A stretch of DNA of 64,000 nt. Origin: Ciona savignyi (taxonomy: Eukaryota; Chordata; Ascidiacea; Phlebobranchia; Cionidae). Location of the stretch: positions 879,512-943,511 of the forward strand of contig CH003409.1 in the NCBI GenBank assembly GCA_000149265.1, read 5' to 3'. Positions within the stretch are counted from its first letter, which is position 1, and every line of letters starts with the position of its first letter. The position numbers and the translations under genes are program-made. Below, in pieces: positions 36,181-48,246 of this stretch. Under the pieces are notes generated by a model. That model was not told where the DNA came from. It saw only the letters and a list, made by a program, of their open reading frames with translations, and ran no database searches.

Positions 36181-36424
36181 GTTGAATTGTGAGTTATAGA
36201 AAGTGCTGAAGTCTTTTAACCTATTGGTCAGCATATAATCGGGGCAAAATGTATCTACCACATTCAATCGAACAACATTTGTTCTCATGACACACAACTA
36301 AGCCTTCTTTATGCATTAAAAAAGTAAATTAAAGTAAAGCTGTTTAAATAATATGATCAATAAAATCCACAAAACACTGATGCTAAACATAGATTGGGGA
36401 AAACGGTCTAATTTAAATGGTGAC

Positions 36425-37435
36425 CAGTCAACTAAACCCCTTACAACTGAACCCCTACAACTGAACCCCTACAACTGAACCCCTTACAACTGAACCCCTT
36501 ACAACTGAACCCCTTACAACTGAACCCCTTACAACTGAACCCCTTACAACTGAACCCCTACAACTGAACCCCTTACAACTGAATCCCTACAACTGAATCC
36601 CTACAACTGAACCCCTACAACTGAACACCTTACAACTGAACCCCTTACAACTGAACCCCTTACAACTGAACCCCTTACAACTGAACCCCTTACAACTGAA
36701 CTCCTTACAACTGAACCAATTACAACTGAACTCCTTACAACTGAACACCTTACAACTAAACACCTTACAACTGAACACCTTACAACTGAACACCTTACAA
36801 CTGAACACCTACAAGTGAACCCCTTTTAACTGAACCCATTTTACAACTAAACCCCTTACAACTGAACCACTTACAACTGAATCCCTACAACTGAACCCCT
36901 TACAACTGAACCCCTTACAACTGAACCCCCACAACTGAACCCCTTACAACTGAATCCCTACAACTGAACCCCTACAACTGAACCCCTACAACTGAACCCC
37001 TTACAACTGAACCCCTTACAACTGAACCCCTTACAACTGAACCCCTTACAACTGAACCCCTTACAACTGAACACCTTACAACTGAACACCTTACAACTGA
37101 ACACCTTACAACTGAACACATTACAACTGAACCCCTACAAGTGAACCCCTCTTAACTAAACCCCTTTTAACTGAACCCCTTACAACTGAACCACTTACAA
37201 CTGAACCCCTTACAACTGAACCCCTTACAACTGAACCCATTAAAACTGAACTCCTACAACTAAACACCTTACAACTGAACACCTTACAACTGAACACCTT
37301 ACAACTGAACACCTTAACAACTGAACCCTTTTACAACTGAACCCTTTTACAACTGAACCCTTTTACAACTGAACCCTTTTACAACTGAACCCTTTTACAA
37401 CTGAACCCTTTTACAACTGAACCCTTGCAACTGAA
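36425..37435. repeat. 15-bp minisatellite array, about 1 kb
   Basis: About 65-70 tandem copies of ACCCCTTACAACTGA occur, with 14-bp variants lacking one T and block-wise variants (ACACC, ATCCC, ACCCTTTT). Variants cluster, for example seven CCCTTTTACAACTGAA-type units near 37320-37420, which suggests expansion by slippage or unequal exchange. The short reading frames across it (FSCKV-type five-residue repeats) follow from the 15-bp period and are not taken as genes. Confidence 0.95.
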
Positions 37436-40372
37436 CTGGTTGATCTGTAGGGGGAGTTGTATGGAACCAATTTAAATACCCTCTTACACTACATAGTAAT
37501 TAACTAACCTGTTAGATAACTGATTTGTGTTTATACCTATGTAATCAGGCATTCTGAATACCCTATGCAGAACTATTTCAACTCTACATTACTTTTAACG
37601 AATCAAAATTTACCACTTAATTGATGCTAACTGAATCTCATTTCATGAAGTAACTAACTTTACTTTATTTCCAGAATGGACTGCTTGTAAGTATGGACAC
37701 TTCAATATCGAACCATGCTTTGATTCTTAGCAACCCCAATTTTAGACATCTGTTTAAGCCACATTATTTTTAATACCTTAAAAATTTTGTATTCACCAAC
37801 TTACCATGCTAATAATTAAATTAAATTATTTTTGGGGTTGTATCTCACATGTGATAATTAAATGTACGTTAGAACCTGGGGAATCCCCATTTGACGAACC
37901 TCCCCGTCGCGGCGTTAAGCCTATTGTATATTTTCACCTTGTTCTAGCAAGTTCCCTCTGAAATTTTTCCTCACTTTTTGTTGTTGTATAACCATAACTT
38001 TTTCTTTGATTGAAAGTTCTATCGGTTTATTTTTACTAAATGTCATTATTTTTATCAGACACTGCAGAATGAATTTAAAACAGTCTTGAAGTTTATCTTG
38101 TAATTATTTCAAACGCGCTCATCTAATCTTATTGTTTTAATCACAAAAAAAGAAATTTAACCTTATTGTTTTGGTGGCAAAAGCAAATGAGTACGCGTGG
38201 TAGCTTTAGCGGGGTTAAAATTGAAGTTTTGGACCAAAATATGGCGTTCATGGTCTGGAAATTGGAGCGGTTGCGTTATTGAAACGCAATGCATTGCATT
38301 GCCATAGTAAATTATTTGGGACCGCACTGAAGTGGTCTTGATAAAGAGGTGGTAGTGTTACCGACGTGGTCGCCAAGTGTAGTTCCACTATATTTCAATA
38401 TTGAAATATATATTATAGGTTCTAAACTAGTCGATATGCTAGTCGTGTCCTTGGTCAAGGCTATTAGCCGAGATCACCCCAACCCAGCATGTAAAGGGTT
38501 GTACTAACAAAAAAACGTATAGTCCTGTCAACACACTGGAATATCTTTGGTAACTCTAACCTGAGAATTGATTTTCCGTCAACTTAGGATAGGATTTTCA
38601 TCTTTATGCCCGTGAATGGGAAAACCAAGGGGGTTAACACACGGGCAATCGTCAGATCACCTCGCGCCCACCGTTGGGTTAGCGGAGCTATTGCAGTGTG
38701 TTGTATATGATAGACACGTTCCTTCAATTTGGTAGAACCCATTAATCCGCTGGGTTCAGGCAATGTCTGTAAAGTGCCTTGCCCAAGGACACAACCGACT
38801 AGCTAGCGATCAGTTTCGCACCACCTTTCGATTAAAAGGCGACTCACTTAGCTGTTAGACCAACGGGCCTGACTAAAACTTATTTCCTTTTATAGAGAAT
38901 TTCGACCGATTTGGCCTAAAAAGTTATTTGCCCACCCAAGTTAAACCGTACTTACCATGTTAAAGTGTAAAACACCAAGAAATAATAATTGAATATTTTA
39001 CTGAAGTTCATAATAAGGGGTTTCCCCGAAATAAACATGTTGACTGTCTATTTCCAATCTGTTTTGTTGGAAAAAGTTTGTGGTGTACGAAGGGATACCT
39101 CAAAATAAATTGCAAATTTTCGTCTCCATATATCAAGTTAAAATGATCTTGAGGTCTCATAGGGAAGGATTTGGAGTGTCAGCCTTTATGTAGTGTTAGA
39201 TTGAAAGGGTAGAAAGCCTGTGGTAAACGCATGCGCCGAAAATCGCAATAAGCGACTGTTTTATTCTTCTTTTTACTGCCAAATACCAGTCTACTGCATA
39301 TATATACATGTGTACCTGGAGCATTAAAGCTATCTCATAAACATAAACATTCCTCTTTCGAACATAAAGCCTATTGTAATTATTGTATTGTAACACGAAT
39401 CCAATGCCAATAGGCCTACCACATTCTAATTGAAAATAACCGCATTTCTATAACGGTAATCTTCCGACATTATTATATAAACTATTTTCCGTGTTCCATG
39501 CAGTGTAAATACGTATGAAGCAACATTTTTTTGTTAAATAGGTTTAAACTTTATAGCAAACCGCGGTGTTACCTGAGCTATTGAAGAGTCTTACTGTACG
39601 CCCATCACTTTTCAGAGTAACATTTGCTGCAATTTGCTAATTTCGGGTTTGTAAATTTTCATCACCACGGAAAATACACAAGAAAAATTCATAAGACTTT
39701 CTTTGTAACTTTTTTGAATGAGCTGCATAACTTATACATAATACTGTTGGTTTATATCGACAGTGCTTTAAATCGACAAAAGACTTTCGTTTCTCGTGTA
39801 ACGTCACTATATGTATATAGGTTGATACATAGTAACATATCTTTGTATTAAAACTTTTTCAATGAAGTTTGTAGCGACGGGAGGAACGGTACAATACAAG
39901 AATTGAATTACCGTTTGATATGTTAAAAGTTAATTTTTGCTTGTTTGGTATTCCCATTCATGTTCGAGTTTCCTATTCACGGGGATAAATATGAATAGGG
40001 CCTATCCTATCCTATTTTTCCAATACAAACACACAATGCAAAAAGGCTGTCACTCTAAATCCTGAAACAGGATGCCTTGGATTTCATTGCACTGTATAAT
40101 CAAAGCTTCAATTCACAACCTAAACACAAAGGATATCCATATTCATTCCAGTAGCCTAAATGGGAAAGGATAGAATAGAATATTCATATTTATCCCCGTG
40201 AATAGGAAAACCGAACATTCGTTTATTTTACACAGAAACGATGACATTGTATTGAACAACTCAAGTTAGGTTTATTGCCTTTGAAAATATGCGAAACCGA
40301 CAAAGTGTACAATTCAGAACACACATTTCAAGAAATTATTGAAACGGAAATTAAGCGGAAAAATTAAAATGA
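37436..40372. other. Spacer with SINEs, no gene seen
   Basis: The spacer holds a partial family B SINE at about 38425-38565, a full reverse one at 38583-38880 and two tail-only fragments near 39965-40015 and 40160-40215. A short intron-like motif on the plus strand at 37670-37700 is discussed under rejected items. No conserved exon was recognised. Confidence 0.55.
38583..38880 (-). repeat. Family B SINE, full length and well preserved
   Basis: In reverse it carries the tail (TTAGGATAGGATTTTCATC), TGCCCGTGAATGGGAAAACC, GGGGGTTAACACACGGGCAA, GGGTTCAGGCAATGTCTG and a Lys-tRNA-like head (CGATTAAAAGGCGACTCAC). It is the best copy in the window for defining the family. Confidence 0.85.
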
Positions 40373-43300
40373 CTATGCAGTTTTTTCGTAAACGCGATGA
40401 GCTTTGATGCCATCAATTTCAAGGTCCTGTAAAAATAAAATATTGTGGACGAATGGTTAATGCGATCGATTTATATATATATAAAACGATCTTGGTGGCG
40501 GACCATCATGGGTTCTAAACCTAGCCCGGTAATAAAGTCTCAAATGTGTGTTGATGGTTAAACAAAAAAGGTAGCGCAAGAACAAATAATGACTATGCAA
40601 TTTTTATTCAATCTCCAATACAAAATTACGACCGTACCTTCAAGTAAATAATATGAATCCGATGATAGCACGCCGATAGCTGCTTTTATATTTTGCCGGG
40701 CTCAGTTTCGAACCGATGACGGGCTCGTTGCCAAGAAAGTTTTTTTGAATGTAATCCGGTGTATTTATAGGTCGTGTTAACCATTCGGCTACACGACTGT
40801 ACGATAACCACCCTTTGGTCAGTTATTTTTTAAGTAAACAGCCCGACAAACCCGCTAGTTTGTCGGCTGTGTGATTGGTCAACGCAATCTTCGGTAACCC
40901 GGCGGTGGGCACGAAGTCATGTAATCTAAATATTAGCGGTGTGATAACGCTTCTGCGTTTTCTCCACACCATCTCTAAGTACTCATTGTAAAGTTTTAAC
41001 CCAGTTACCGCGACCGGTACATGTACCAATTTTATACACAACAGCCATAATAATAATAGACCACCAGGTGTTAAAAACCTACCCTGGTAAAAAAAACGTT
41101 ACATACCATTTCTAAGCAGCCATCTTTCATGTATCGTGTTATAACTGTTTGTTTGTCTTCCCACTTTTGTGTGTGGACCATCTTGGTTCCGTCCCAAGTC
41201 ATTATGCTCTGCAAACGAATTAAGACATCAGCATGCCAATACGTCAATTTAGTACCTTGTAACCCGAAAAGTTCAGTTTGTTTTTTTTGTTTCCACTATA
41301 AATACACAAAGCCGTGCATTTAAAATAATTTCGAAACCGGCACAAAACGGCAAAACCAATTAAGTTAACCAAAATTGTAACCAATTATCAACGACAGATG
41401 TCAACTAAAAGGTGGTTGAATCGAAGCCAATCAGTAGTCGTTTTTTCATTTTAATTTGGTAAAAACTCATTTTTATTTGGTAAAAACTAGGTTTAAAAAA
41501 AATATTTTCCCGCGGCAAAACTATAGCATTGTCTTGCGGCACAGTAGTGCGCAGCGGCACACTGGTTGCGGAGCACTGATGTAAACTATATAGGGGAAAA
41601 GTGGGTAAAATGGGCCACCTGGGTAAAATGGGCCCCCTCCAATTCTCAATATATTTTGAAGAATATAATTTGCTACAAGAACCAGTGTCAGTATATATCA
41701 AATTATAGAATCTCCAAACCGAAGTTTGAGCGTGAAATCACCAAACTCAATGTTTTCTGTAGTTATTTCGGTTTGAGAAGGTCTGAATCTAAATTTGCAA
41801 TTTTTGTTTTCTGCTAATATATAATAGAAAAGATCAAATACTAAAATAACTTTTACTGTAGTTAAATAGAACTATATAGCCTAGACCTACTTTTACTGGT
41901 AGTAATAAAACTTCTTGTTTAAAGAATTTTTTATAGAGATTTTAAGTCGTATGTTGGCACCTGTCTAATATGGGCCCCCTGTAGTCATTTGGTAACTAAC
42001 GGGGCTAGACTTAGCATTAACAGTACTAAAGGGCTGGACTTAGCACTCACAGTCATATTATGTGTTTCACAATAAACTAAACGGGTTTTGTAAATGCTAT
42101 TAATAACATGAATTGATAGTTATGCTTCCACTAAAGTAGCAAGGTGTTATTGCATTAGTATACTAGTAACAGGGTATTAAGTAAAAAATAATTGCAGTAA
42201 TCCAAAGTGTTAAATTAAAAAAAAACAACTACATCATAAAAAGAAAAGTAATAACATTGTTTATATGGGAAGCAGAATACTGATACTGGTTATCTAACGA
42301 AAATGTTAATATCCGAAAACGGGCCGGGGCCCATTTTAGACTACAACCCCTTGTCTAAAATGGGGCACACTTAACGAAATATTTTCTTTTGTTAATAAAA
42401 TATATTTAACAAAAATTATTAGAAAGTTAACATGTTATGTGTGAAGACTTTGGTATTAGGTGACACCACATGAAAAACTTAAGTCCAGCGGGCTTTATAT
42501 TAGTAAAAAATCCGATTTGAAACTAAAGGGCCCATTTTACCCACTCTTCCCCTACGCCTTTAGTGAAAACAAAGCTGGATTATTACTTCACCTTGCACGC
42601 CCTGCCGTCCGGGGTCTTTTCCTCAAATTGGACACCGATTGTACATCTGGTTTCAATAGTGCGCACAGTGCTCTCGCTCTTCATATAAAAGTCCTTTCCA
42701 TCAACTGTCACCGTAAGGACTGGCTTCGCAAGGTTTCCCAGTTTTCGTAGTGCAAAATTGACGCCTGTAGGTGGTTGGGTCGTTTAACCAAAGTTAATGT
42801 GTTATTGAGCTTTGAAACTAATGCTTATCCCGCTATGCTCAGATTTCGATAGCGTGCGTCACACTTTAAACGCCACATGCTGTATTTTTACCCCACAATA
42901 GAGGTTTCTACTAGTCGTTTAAAAATAAAAATCTGTCATTTATAAAAATTATTCGTCGCCCATTATGATACTTAAAGTTTTAACATTGCCATTCTCCTCA
43001 AGCGTAATAACCAAAGCTGACCTTGGTAAATATTGATTTACGGGGCTCTCGATATATCGCGAATTCTTATCCGTGCACGAAACAATCCGTGGACGAAGTA
43101 ACACGGATTTCGTTGAACGAGGGAGCTCAAATATTGATTTTACATAAGTAGTCCGTTAAAAATTCAAGGCTGTTATTGCCGGTTATAAATTTTGTATTTG
43201 GTTGGTATGTAAAGTCAATTTTTCGGCTTTGGGCGATACAGATATTTTCTTTCCGCATTCATTAAAATTCCGCCTTTTCCGGAACCTATGAAAAAAATCC

Positions 43301-43415
43301 CATTTTGCCCAGACCTGCATATTACATGGAATACACACATACCCAGGGCTTTCATGTATTCGTCAAAGTTCTCCGAAGATTTCATTTTATAGGTTCCATT
43401 CCATGCTTCCGTCAT
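40373..43415 (-). CDS. Intracellular fatty-acid-binding protein (FABP family)
   Basis: Four exons: 43415-43343 (73 bp), 42764-42592 (173 bp), 41208-41107 (102 bp) and 40426-40373 (54 bp), joined in phase to give 133 residues. The 173- and 102-bp sizes of exons 2 and 3 are the classic FABP gene structure. The N-terminus (WNGTYKMKSSENFDEYMKAL) matches the family signature. Exon 2 has KPVLTVTVDGKDFYMKSEST and EEKTPDGR. The carboxylate-binding residues are present at Arg107 and the RVY triplet (Arg127, Tyr129). The protein should be a ten-strand cytosolic beta-barrel that carries long-chain fatty acids or related lipids. Subtype (heart, brain, liver-basic) cannot be settled by eye. Acceptors are CACCTACAG, CTCTGCAG-like and TTTTTACAG. 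The donors are GTATGT, GTGAAG and GTATGT. Intron 2 carries a MITE and intron 3 several SINE pieces. Confidence 0.93.
40441..40545 (+). repeat. Family A tRNA-derived SINE in FABP intron 3
   Basis: GGACGAATGGTTAATGCG (box A region) and GGGTTCTAAACC (box B region) flank a TA-rich centre. The tail reads TAGCCCGGTAATAAAG, a feature shared with the copy at 48022. Confidence 0.7.
40690..41040 (-). repeat. Family A SINE followed by a family B fragment in FABP intron 3
   Basis: 40690-40803 is a family A SINE in reverse (AGTTTCGAACCGATGACGGG ... GTTAACCATTCGGCTACACG). About 40850-41020 has family B body words (CTTCGGTAACCCGGCGGTGG). It ends in family A-like CCGCGACCGGTACATGTACC, so this is another composite A/B junction. 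Confidence 0.6.
41593..42552. mobile_element. 960-bp TA-flanked MITE in FABP intron 2
   Basis: The termini are inverted repeats of about 24 bp that agree at all but one position: left GGGGAAAAGTGGGTAAAATG, right in reverse GGGGAAGAGTGGGTAAAATG. TA lies on both sides (41591-41592 and 42553-42554). A TA target fits the Tc1/mariner superfamily, but the family is not proven and no transposase is present. The left end contains a second copy of TGGGTAAAATGGGCC. Near the right end lies a 13-bp palindrome pair (GCCCATTTTAGAC / GTCTAAAATGGGC at 42329-42367). It stops 39 bp from exon 2. Confidence 0.85.
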
Positions 43416-45947
43416 GATAGCGTTTTAAAAGGTACTTATGCAGTTTACAACACCTGGAGTTTTTAAGCACTGTGCAATAACGAATAGTTGTACAAGGACA
43501 AATATATAACACAGTATTTATTTGGTATAATTTCGTTGCCCGTATATATTGGGTTAAGATAAAGTCTATAGCAGATTTTCGTTAAAAATGCGCATACATT
43601 TCTTTTTTTCGGTTAATAGCAAACAATAATATAGTCGCAAGCTCTTAGATTTGAAAGTAAAGTATACAATATTTAACATTTTATTAGTACACTTTCGCCT
43701 AATCTGCATTAATTAGTCTTTGTCTAAATGAATTTTGATTTGCTATTTATGCATTAATTCTGAACTGTCATGATGACAATTTTTTCATCCCTGCTAAGAA
43801 TAAGAGTAATCTCCATTATGTACCTACGTACCAGATGCCACGTTTTAAATTCTACTAATCTCATACACGTTGCTTTATAACTGACAGTCGAAGGTCGAAA
43901 CAACTGTGGTTAAATTTTAACCCGCTATTCACAACGCCAGCACCGCCTGGCTACGCCTTAGTATATATAGTAAATATGTCAGTCATTGACTCCTCCGACT
44001 TGCACCTAACAGAAGGTAGGAAGTGTATTTGATCAGTATTCGTGCATAAAGCGAATGAACTCGTGATTTATGGCAAAGTTATTAAAAAATATTGCAAATG
44101 GAACTTCTATATCGATATACATAAATTACACGCCACTGCTGTTTAGGATTTATTTTAAATATGAGGTACCACTACCATACTGTCTATTCCACCTCCCATT
44201 TTTTACCGAGCTCACGTCCGAACCAATGATGGGCTCGTCACCAAGACCGTTCATTTGTAGGCTATAGGATTAGGTTTATACTTTTCCAAATAAACAGACA
44301 TAGGGCAGCCCACCTAGCATTATATATCGTTGACTGTACATATTTTATTAAGAAGAAAATATTGATTGGTTCGTCTAGCTTGAAGATGTTGCTATACTTT
44401 TTATAAACATTAAACAAAGCTTTCTTGAATACATATTTAATAGCAATACTAAAGCACATTTCCGCTACACCGTTTTCTTTGTTTTGTGATCTGGGGTATA
44501 ATACACCAGTAAAACAAATTCATAAGGATCACTTGTTCACAGTCGAGTTGCTGAAGCTAATTCAATGTGATAACAAATATATGTCATCATGACTGTGCTA
44601 GGTACGTGTACGACATAGTCTGAAGGTTACTGGAGTCGTTTTTTTGTCTGCTATAATGATACTTTGGACCGAAAGGCCACTCCAATAACAGGTTAAGCAA
44701 ACTTATTCCCTGCAAATCAGGACGCGAGTCTACACTTGCACGCGAGGTCGTTTCCTTATTAAAACACACCCAAAAATGTGACGTTTACGGGCGTATCCGA
44801 ATATCATGAATCAATGCCTTAACACCGAAGTTATTGAACCAATAATGAAAGACGTATATCAATGCACAAATAATCGTAAAGTTTTAAGTATGATAGCAAT
44901 TAGGATTTTGCAGCAAACGCCAAACAAGTAAATATTAACTTAAAACTAACAAAAACTTCTCAACGTAGTGTACACTTCGTATGCAGCCAGAAACAAATTG
45001 CTAATGTTTAATTCGCTGATTTAGTAGTGCATGGTTTCAACTGCTGATGCAACTGTACTTTCTTGAGCTAATCCCACATGCGCACTCAGTAAAAATCAAT
45101 ATTCAGCTCGATAGGACGATATAAAGACTCCTATTTGTATACTGTATTTAAGATATACATGCCGTACCCTTCATGTACATATTATATATATATGTATCAA
45201 CGTTAACGCATCGTTTAATTAAAGCGAGATCATGTTGGCATGCGCGGAAGCTCTCTATTTCCCCGCAATAATAACGCAACGCCGCCTTACACATCGTTAA
45301 TAAAACAATCAACAAGTGCAAACATGGCCATTTAGTTTAGGCTAGCAATCTGTTCATTTAGATCAATAATGAACCTTGCTTGATCTATTCTGTCTACGTA
45401 ACTTGAAATAATTGTGATATTCTTCATTAATCTAACAAAGAAGCGAAAATATAAACTAAACTTAATTCCAACCACCATTCTGATTAATTAAAGTTTGAAC
45501 AATAAGTCCGTTGACTTGTCTTAGGCCTCTCCACGCCTGTAATCGTCTTCTATGACATTGCTATTGTCTGCTTATACATCATGTGTTAATCTGCTTTCAT
45601 CTCGTATAACATGTGAAAGTTCTCAACCTTTCCTGAAAGGGTAAACGACTTTTCTTATCATTAGGCATGATGGGCATTACATCCAATATTGCATTTCCCA
45701 TGTTGAGCCACTGCGGAGAAACCGATCGATTACCAACCGTTGGCAAATACCTTTCTTTTGCCGCTAAAACCACTTAAAAGTTCATTAAAATATATGTTTT
45801 TTGTGCCAAAAAAGCCGCCACGTATACCAAATAAGTAAATTCGGCTATTAATTTACCCCTGCGGTCTATCGAGAAATAAACCGAGAAAGGGTGTTTCCCG
45901 GGAAATAAAACGAAAAGAGTGTTTCCCCCTATATACCAAATTATACT

Positions 45948-45976
45948 GTTTCCTTAAGCCTTTAGCTTAAGGAAAC
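45948..45976. other. Perfect 12-bp hairpin with 5-nt loop
   Basis: GTTTCCTTAAGC, loop CTTTA, GCTTAAGGAAAC. The stem is perfect and stands in an otherwise unannotated AT-rich stretch. It has no flanking T-run expected of a terminator and may be the core of a foldback element. Confidence 0.7.
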
Positions 45977-46409
45977 CTCAAATAAGGAGTTCATGAATTG
46001 GATTTAAATTAAGAATTTTTTGGTTAAAAAGCGTCGCACTAAATCACTATAAGAATATGTATAACATACCAATGTAAGGGAGGAAACCAAAGTGTAACTT
46101 TTGTAACCAAATTTACAATCGGTACTATGGTAATAAATTGGTAATTTTGGTAAACTAAGTTACCGTTGTAACCACGGACAGGTATGTATTACATTTGCAA
46201 ATTTTAATGCAAACTTTTGTAACTAAAGTTACCAATGCTATACATACCGTTAACTGAACATGGTTAACAAGATTTGTTTGTTAACTCAGCCGCCCATACA
46301 TTACTTTCAAAAACAAACTGCATATTCTATTCATAAATTATAATAATTGTGGTAAGGGAGCCTAACCACGAAAAACTAAATAGGTCTGTTTTTTTTTAAT
46401 TTTGCTTCA

Positions 46410-46600
46410 TTTCACTACAGCGCTTGAAAAGCAGTTTTAATTTAAAACATTTTTGGTGAAGTGTTCCTAAATCTAACACGATTATTCCTCTTTTAAATAC
46501 ACATCAAAAAGATGCGGCATACCAAAATGTGTTTAAAAAATAGTGGTGGTTAAATACGTGGTTGACACTCTCTAGTTTTGGTCATAATTGTATGCAATAT
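46410..46600. repeat. Dispersed repeat, copy 1 (partner about 50870-51130)
   Basis: Both copies share ATTTCACTACAGCGCTTGA, AATCTAACACGATTAT and TAGTGGTGGTT followed by GTTGACACTCTC. They run in the same orientation, with the second about 70 bp longer. No terminal repeats or target duplications could be defined. Confidence 0.65.
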
Positions 46601-46861
46601 CTTGTTACACATTTGATTAAAATGCAGATTATAATGATAAATATTTAAAAACAGTTTATAATAAATATATGTTTATTATATAGTCTCATGCTAACAATGT
46701 GGCTCTACATAAGATATGTAAAGGAACTTTAAGGTTTTTAAGCGTTTAGCACAAATTTTTACTAAACAGATAAACTTTTTTTATAACTCGAGTCTGGCTA
46801 AACCAATTATGATAAATAGGGCAACTTTAAATCTGTGTAAAAAAACAGCTACGATTTTTTT

Positions 46862-46975
46862 CAACCGAGCTAAGTTTCGAATCCATGATGGGCTCGTTAC
46901 TCGGACCGTTTTTGTATTGTAGTCGGTATATGTATCGGTCGCGTTAACCATTTGGCGACATCACTGTACAGAGCT
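46862..46975 (-). repeat. Family A tRNA-derived SINE
   Basis: In reverse: AAGTTTCGAATCCATGATGG (box B region), CGGACCGTTTTTGTATTGTA and CGCGTTAACCATTTGGCGAC (box A region). Confidence 0.7.
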
Positions 46976-48021
46976 TTCGAAAGAGCTTAATGGTTTTAAC
47001 TATTCCGCTTCGCAACCCCCTCTTGCGCTTGCAACCTATTCTTTCACATTTTGCGTACTATAATATATTAATATTTCATCTCCGTAAATGGGGAAACGTA
47101 GAAGAATTATATCGACCAGACAAAGTTTAGGGTGGGCTACCTCGCTACTAAAAAACCTTAACACACGGCTAATCGTCGGATTAGCAGCTATATTTGGAAG
47201 TTTTTTTTAGTTTCTAACTTACAACGTTTCGGCTAAAAGCACTACCGATTAAACGCTATTCGGAACGCTATTTTCCTTTTTATTACAGTCTCGTAAACCC
47301 GAATATGTGGGTTCTATCTATGTGGGTTCTATCTACGGCGGTTATATACTGTTGCTTGCGCCTGATATGAAGACCAATTAACATTTTAACACAATTTGGT
47401 AATTTTTGATTTTATTGCGAATACAATTTTAAGAAAGAATTCCAATTTTCTTTATCTGTTCCTTGCCTGTAAGCAAAATATTGTTTTAAACATAAGTATT
47501 TTATGACAAAAAACATTTATGAGGGATGTTTATTTCCATTACGGGTAGAATAGGAGGAGGCAGTTGGACACTTGTACATGGCCCATATCTGCTGCCTGGG
47601 TGGAGTTGAAAAAATGTCGCGAAGCTTAAACCCGAATGGCAATTTCTACTCCATATTCATTTAGTTAAATTAAAACAAAAGGTTTGCGACATTGCTCCCA
47701 AGTCGTTATTTGTGACTAAATCCAAGTTAATAACCAGCAGTTCAAACTGTGCCATTTAGAATGGTGACGTAGTAAAGAACAAGATTTTATTGCGACGAAA
47801 AGGTTTTGTAGACGCTTGAAACATAATTTACAAACCTTCGCAGGTGGTATTTGATCACTAGGGATCCAATATTTCTTCATTATCTGAAATAAACATCTTA
47901 GTGAAAACGAAATACGTTTAATGACGTAGGATATTTTTGGTTTTTGACGCTAGTTTAGCTAGTAGCATACGCTAGTTTGTTCCATTACTGGTTCCAATAC
48001 TATAATGTCTGGAAAACCAGT

Positions 48022-48150
48022 ACGGTCGTGTGGCAGAATGGTTAACGCTACCGATACATATACCGACTTAACATACAAAAAAACGGTCTTAGCAACGAAC
48101 CCGTTATGGGGTTCGAAACTAATCCCGGTATTAAAAAATAAAAAATAAAA
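48022..48150 (+). repeat. Family A tRNA-derived SINE, well preserved
   Basis: GTGTGGCAGAATGGTTAACG (box A), ACCGATACATATACCGAC, AAAAACGGTCTTAGCAACGA and GGGGTTCGAAACTAATCCCG (box B) are followed by an A-rich tail (ATTAAAAAATAAAAAATAAA). It lies downstream of the coding exons of the candidate secreted peptide gene. Confidence 0.8.
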
Positions 48151-48246
48151 CATGTCTGGAAAACCCGACGTACAATACTACTATTAAGTTCTATAGTGCA
48201 GTAACTTGAATGGTGCGTTTGTTTACCTTGGAGAGTGGATACATCT

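Larger units (their letters stand above)
43416..47850. other. Intergenic region, no gene recognised
   Basis: Upstream of FABP there is a TATATATTT-like stretch near 43505 that could be a promoter element. The region also contains family A SINE pieces at about 44205-44262 and 46862-46975, a strong hairpin at 45948-45976 and one copy of a dispersed repeat at 46410-46600. A diverged family B fragment lies near 47085-47200. No exon series was found on either strand. Confidence 0.5.

Noticed and set aside
36587-37312. Minus-strand reading frames of FSCKV/FSCKG repeats
   Set aside because: They are a by-product of the 15-bp minisatellite period, which stays open in any stop-free frame. There is no start context or splice support.
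37668-37700. A plus-strand micro-exon: good acceptor TTTATTTCCAG, 12 bases, good donor GTAAGTATG
   Set aside because: Both signals are strong, but no neighbouring plus-strand exons were found and 12 bases give no coding evidence.
44587-44769. 60-residue minus-strand frame with an internal acceptor-like CTGATTTGCAG
   Set aside because: There is no matching donor or neighbouring exon and no recognisable family.
46035-46255. Possible foldback element with TATGTATA-type ends and internal GTTAC/GTAAC words
   Set aside because: The end-to-end match breaks down after about 12 bases and no target duplication is visible.
48022-48150. tRNA gene
   Set aside because: Box A and box B are recognisable, but the spacing, missing stems and A-rich tail fit a SINE. 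The same sequence recurs many times.
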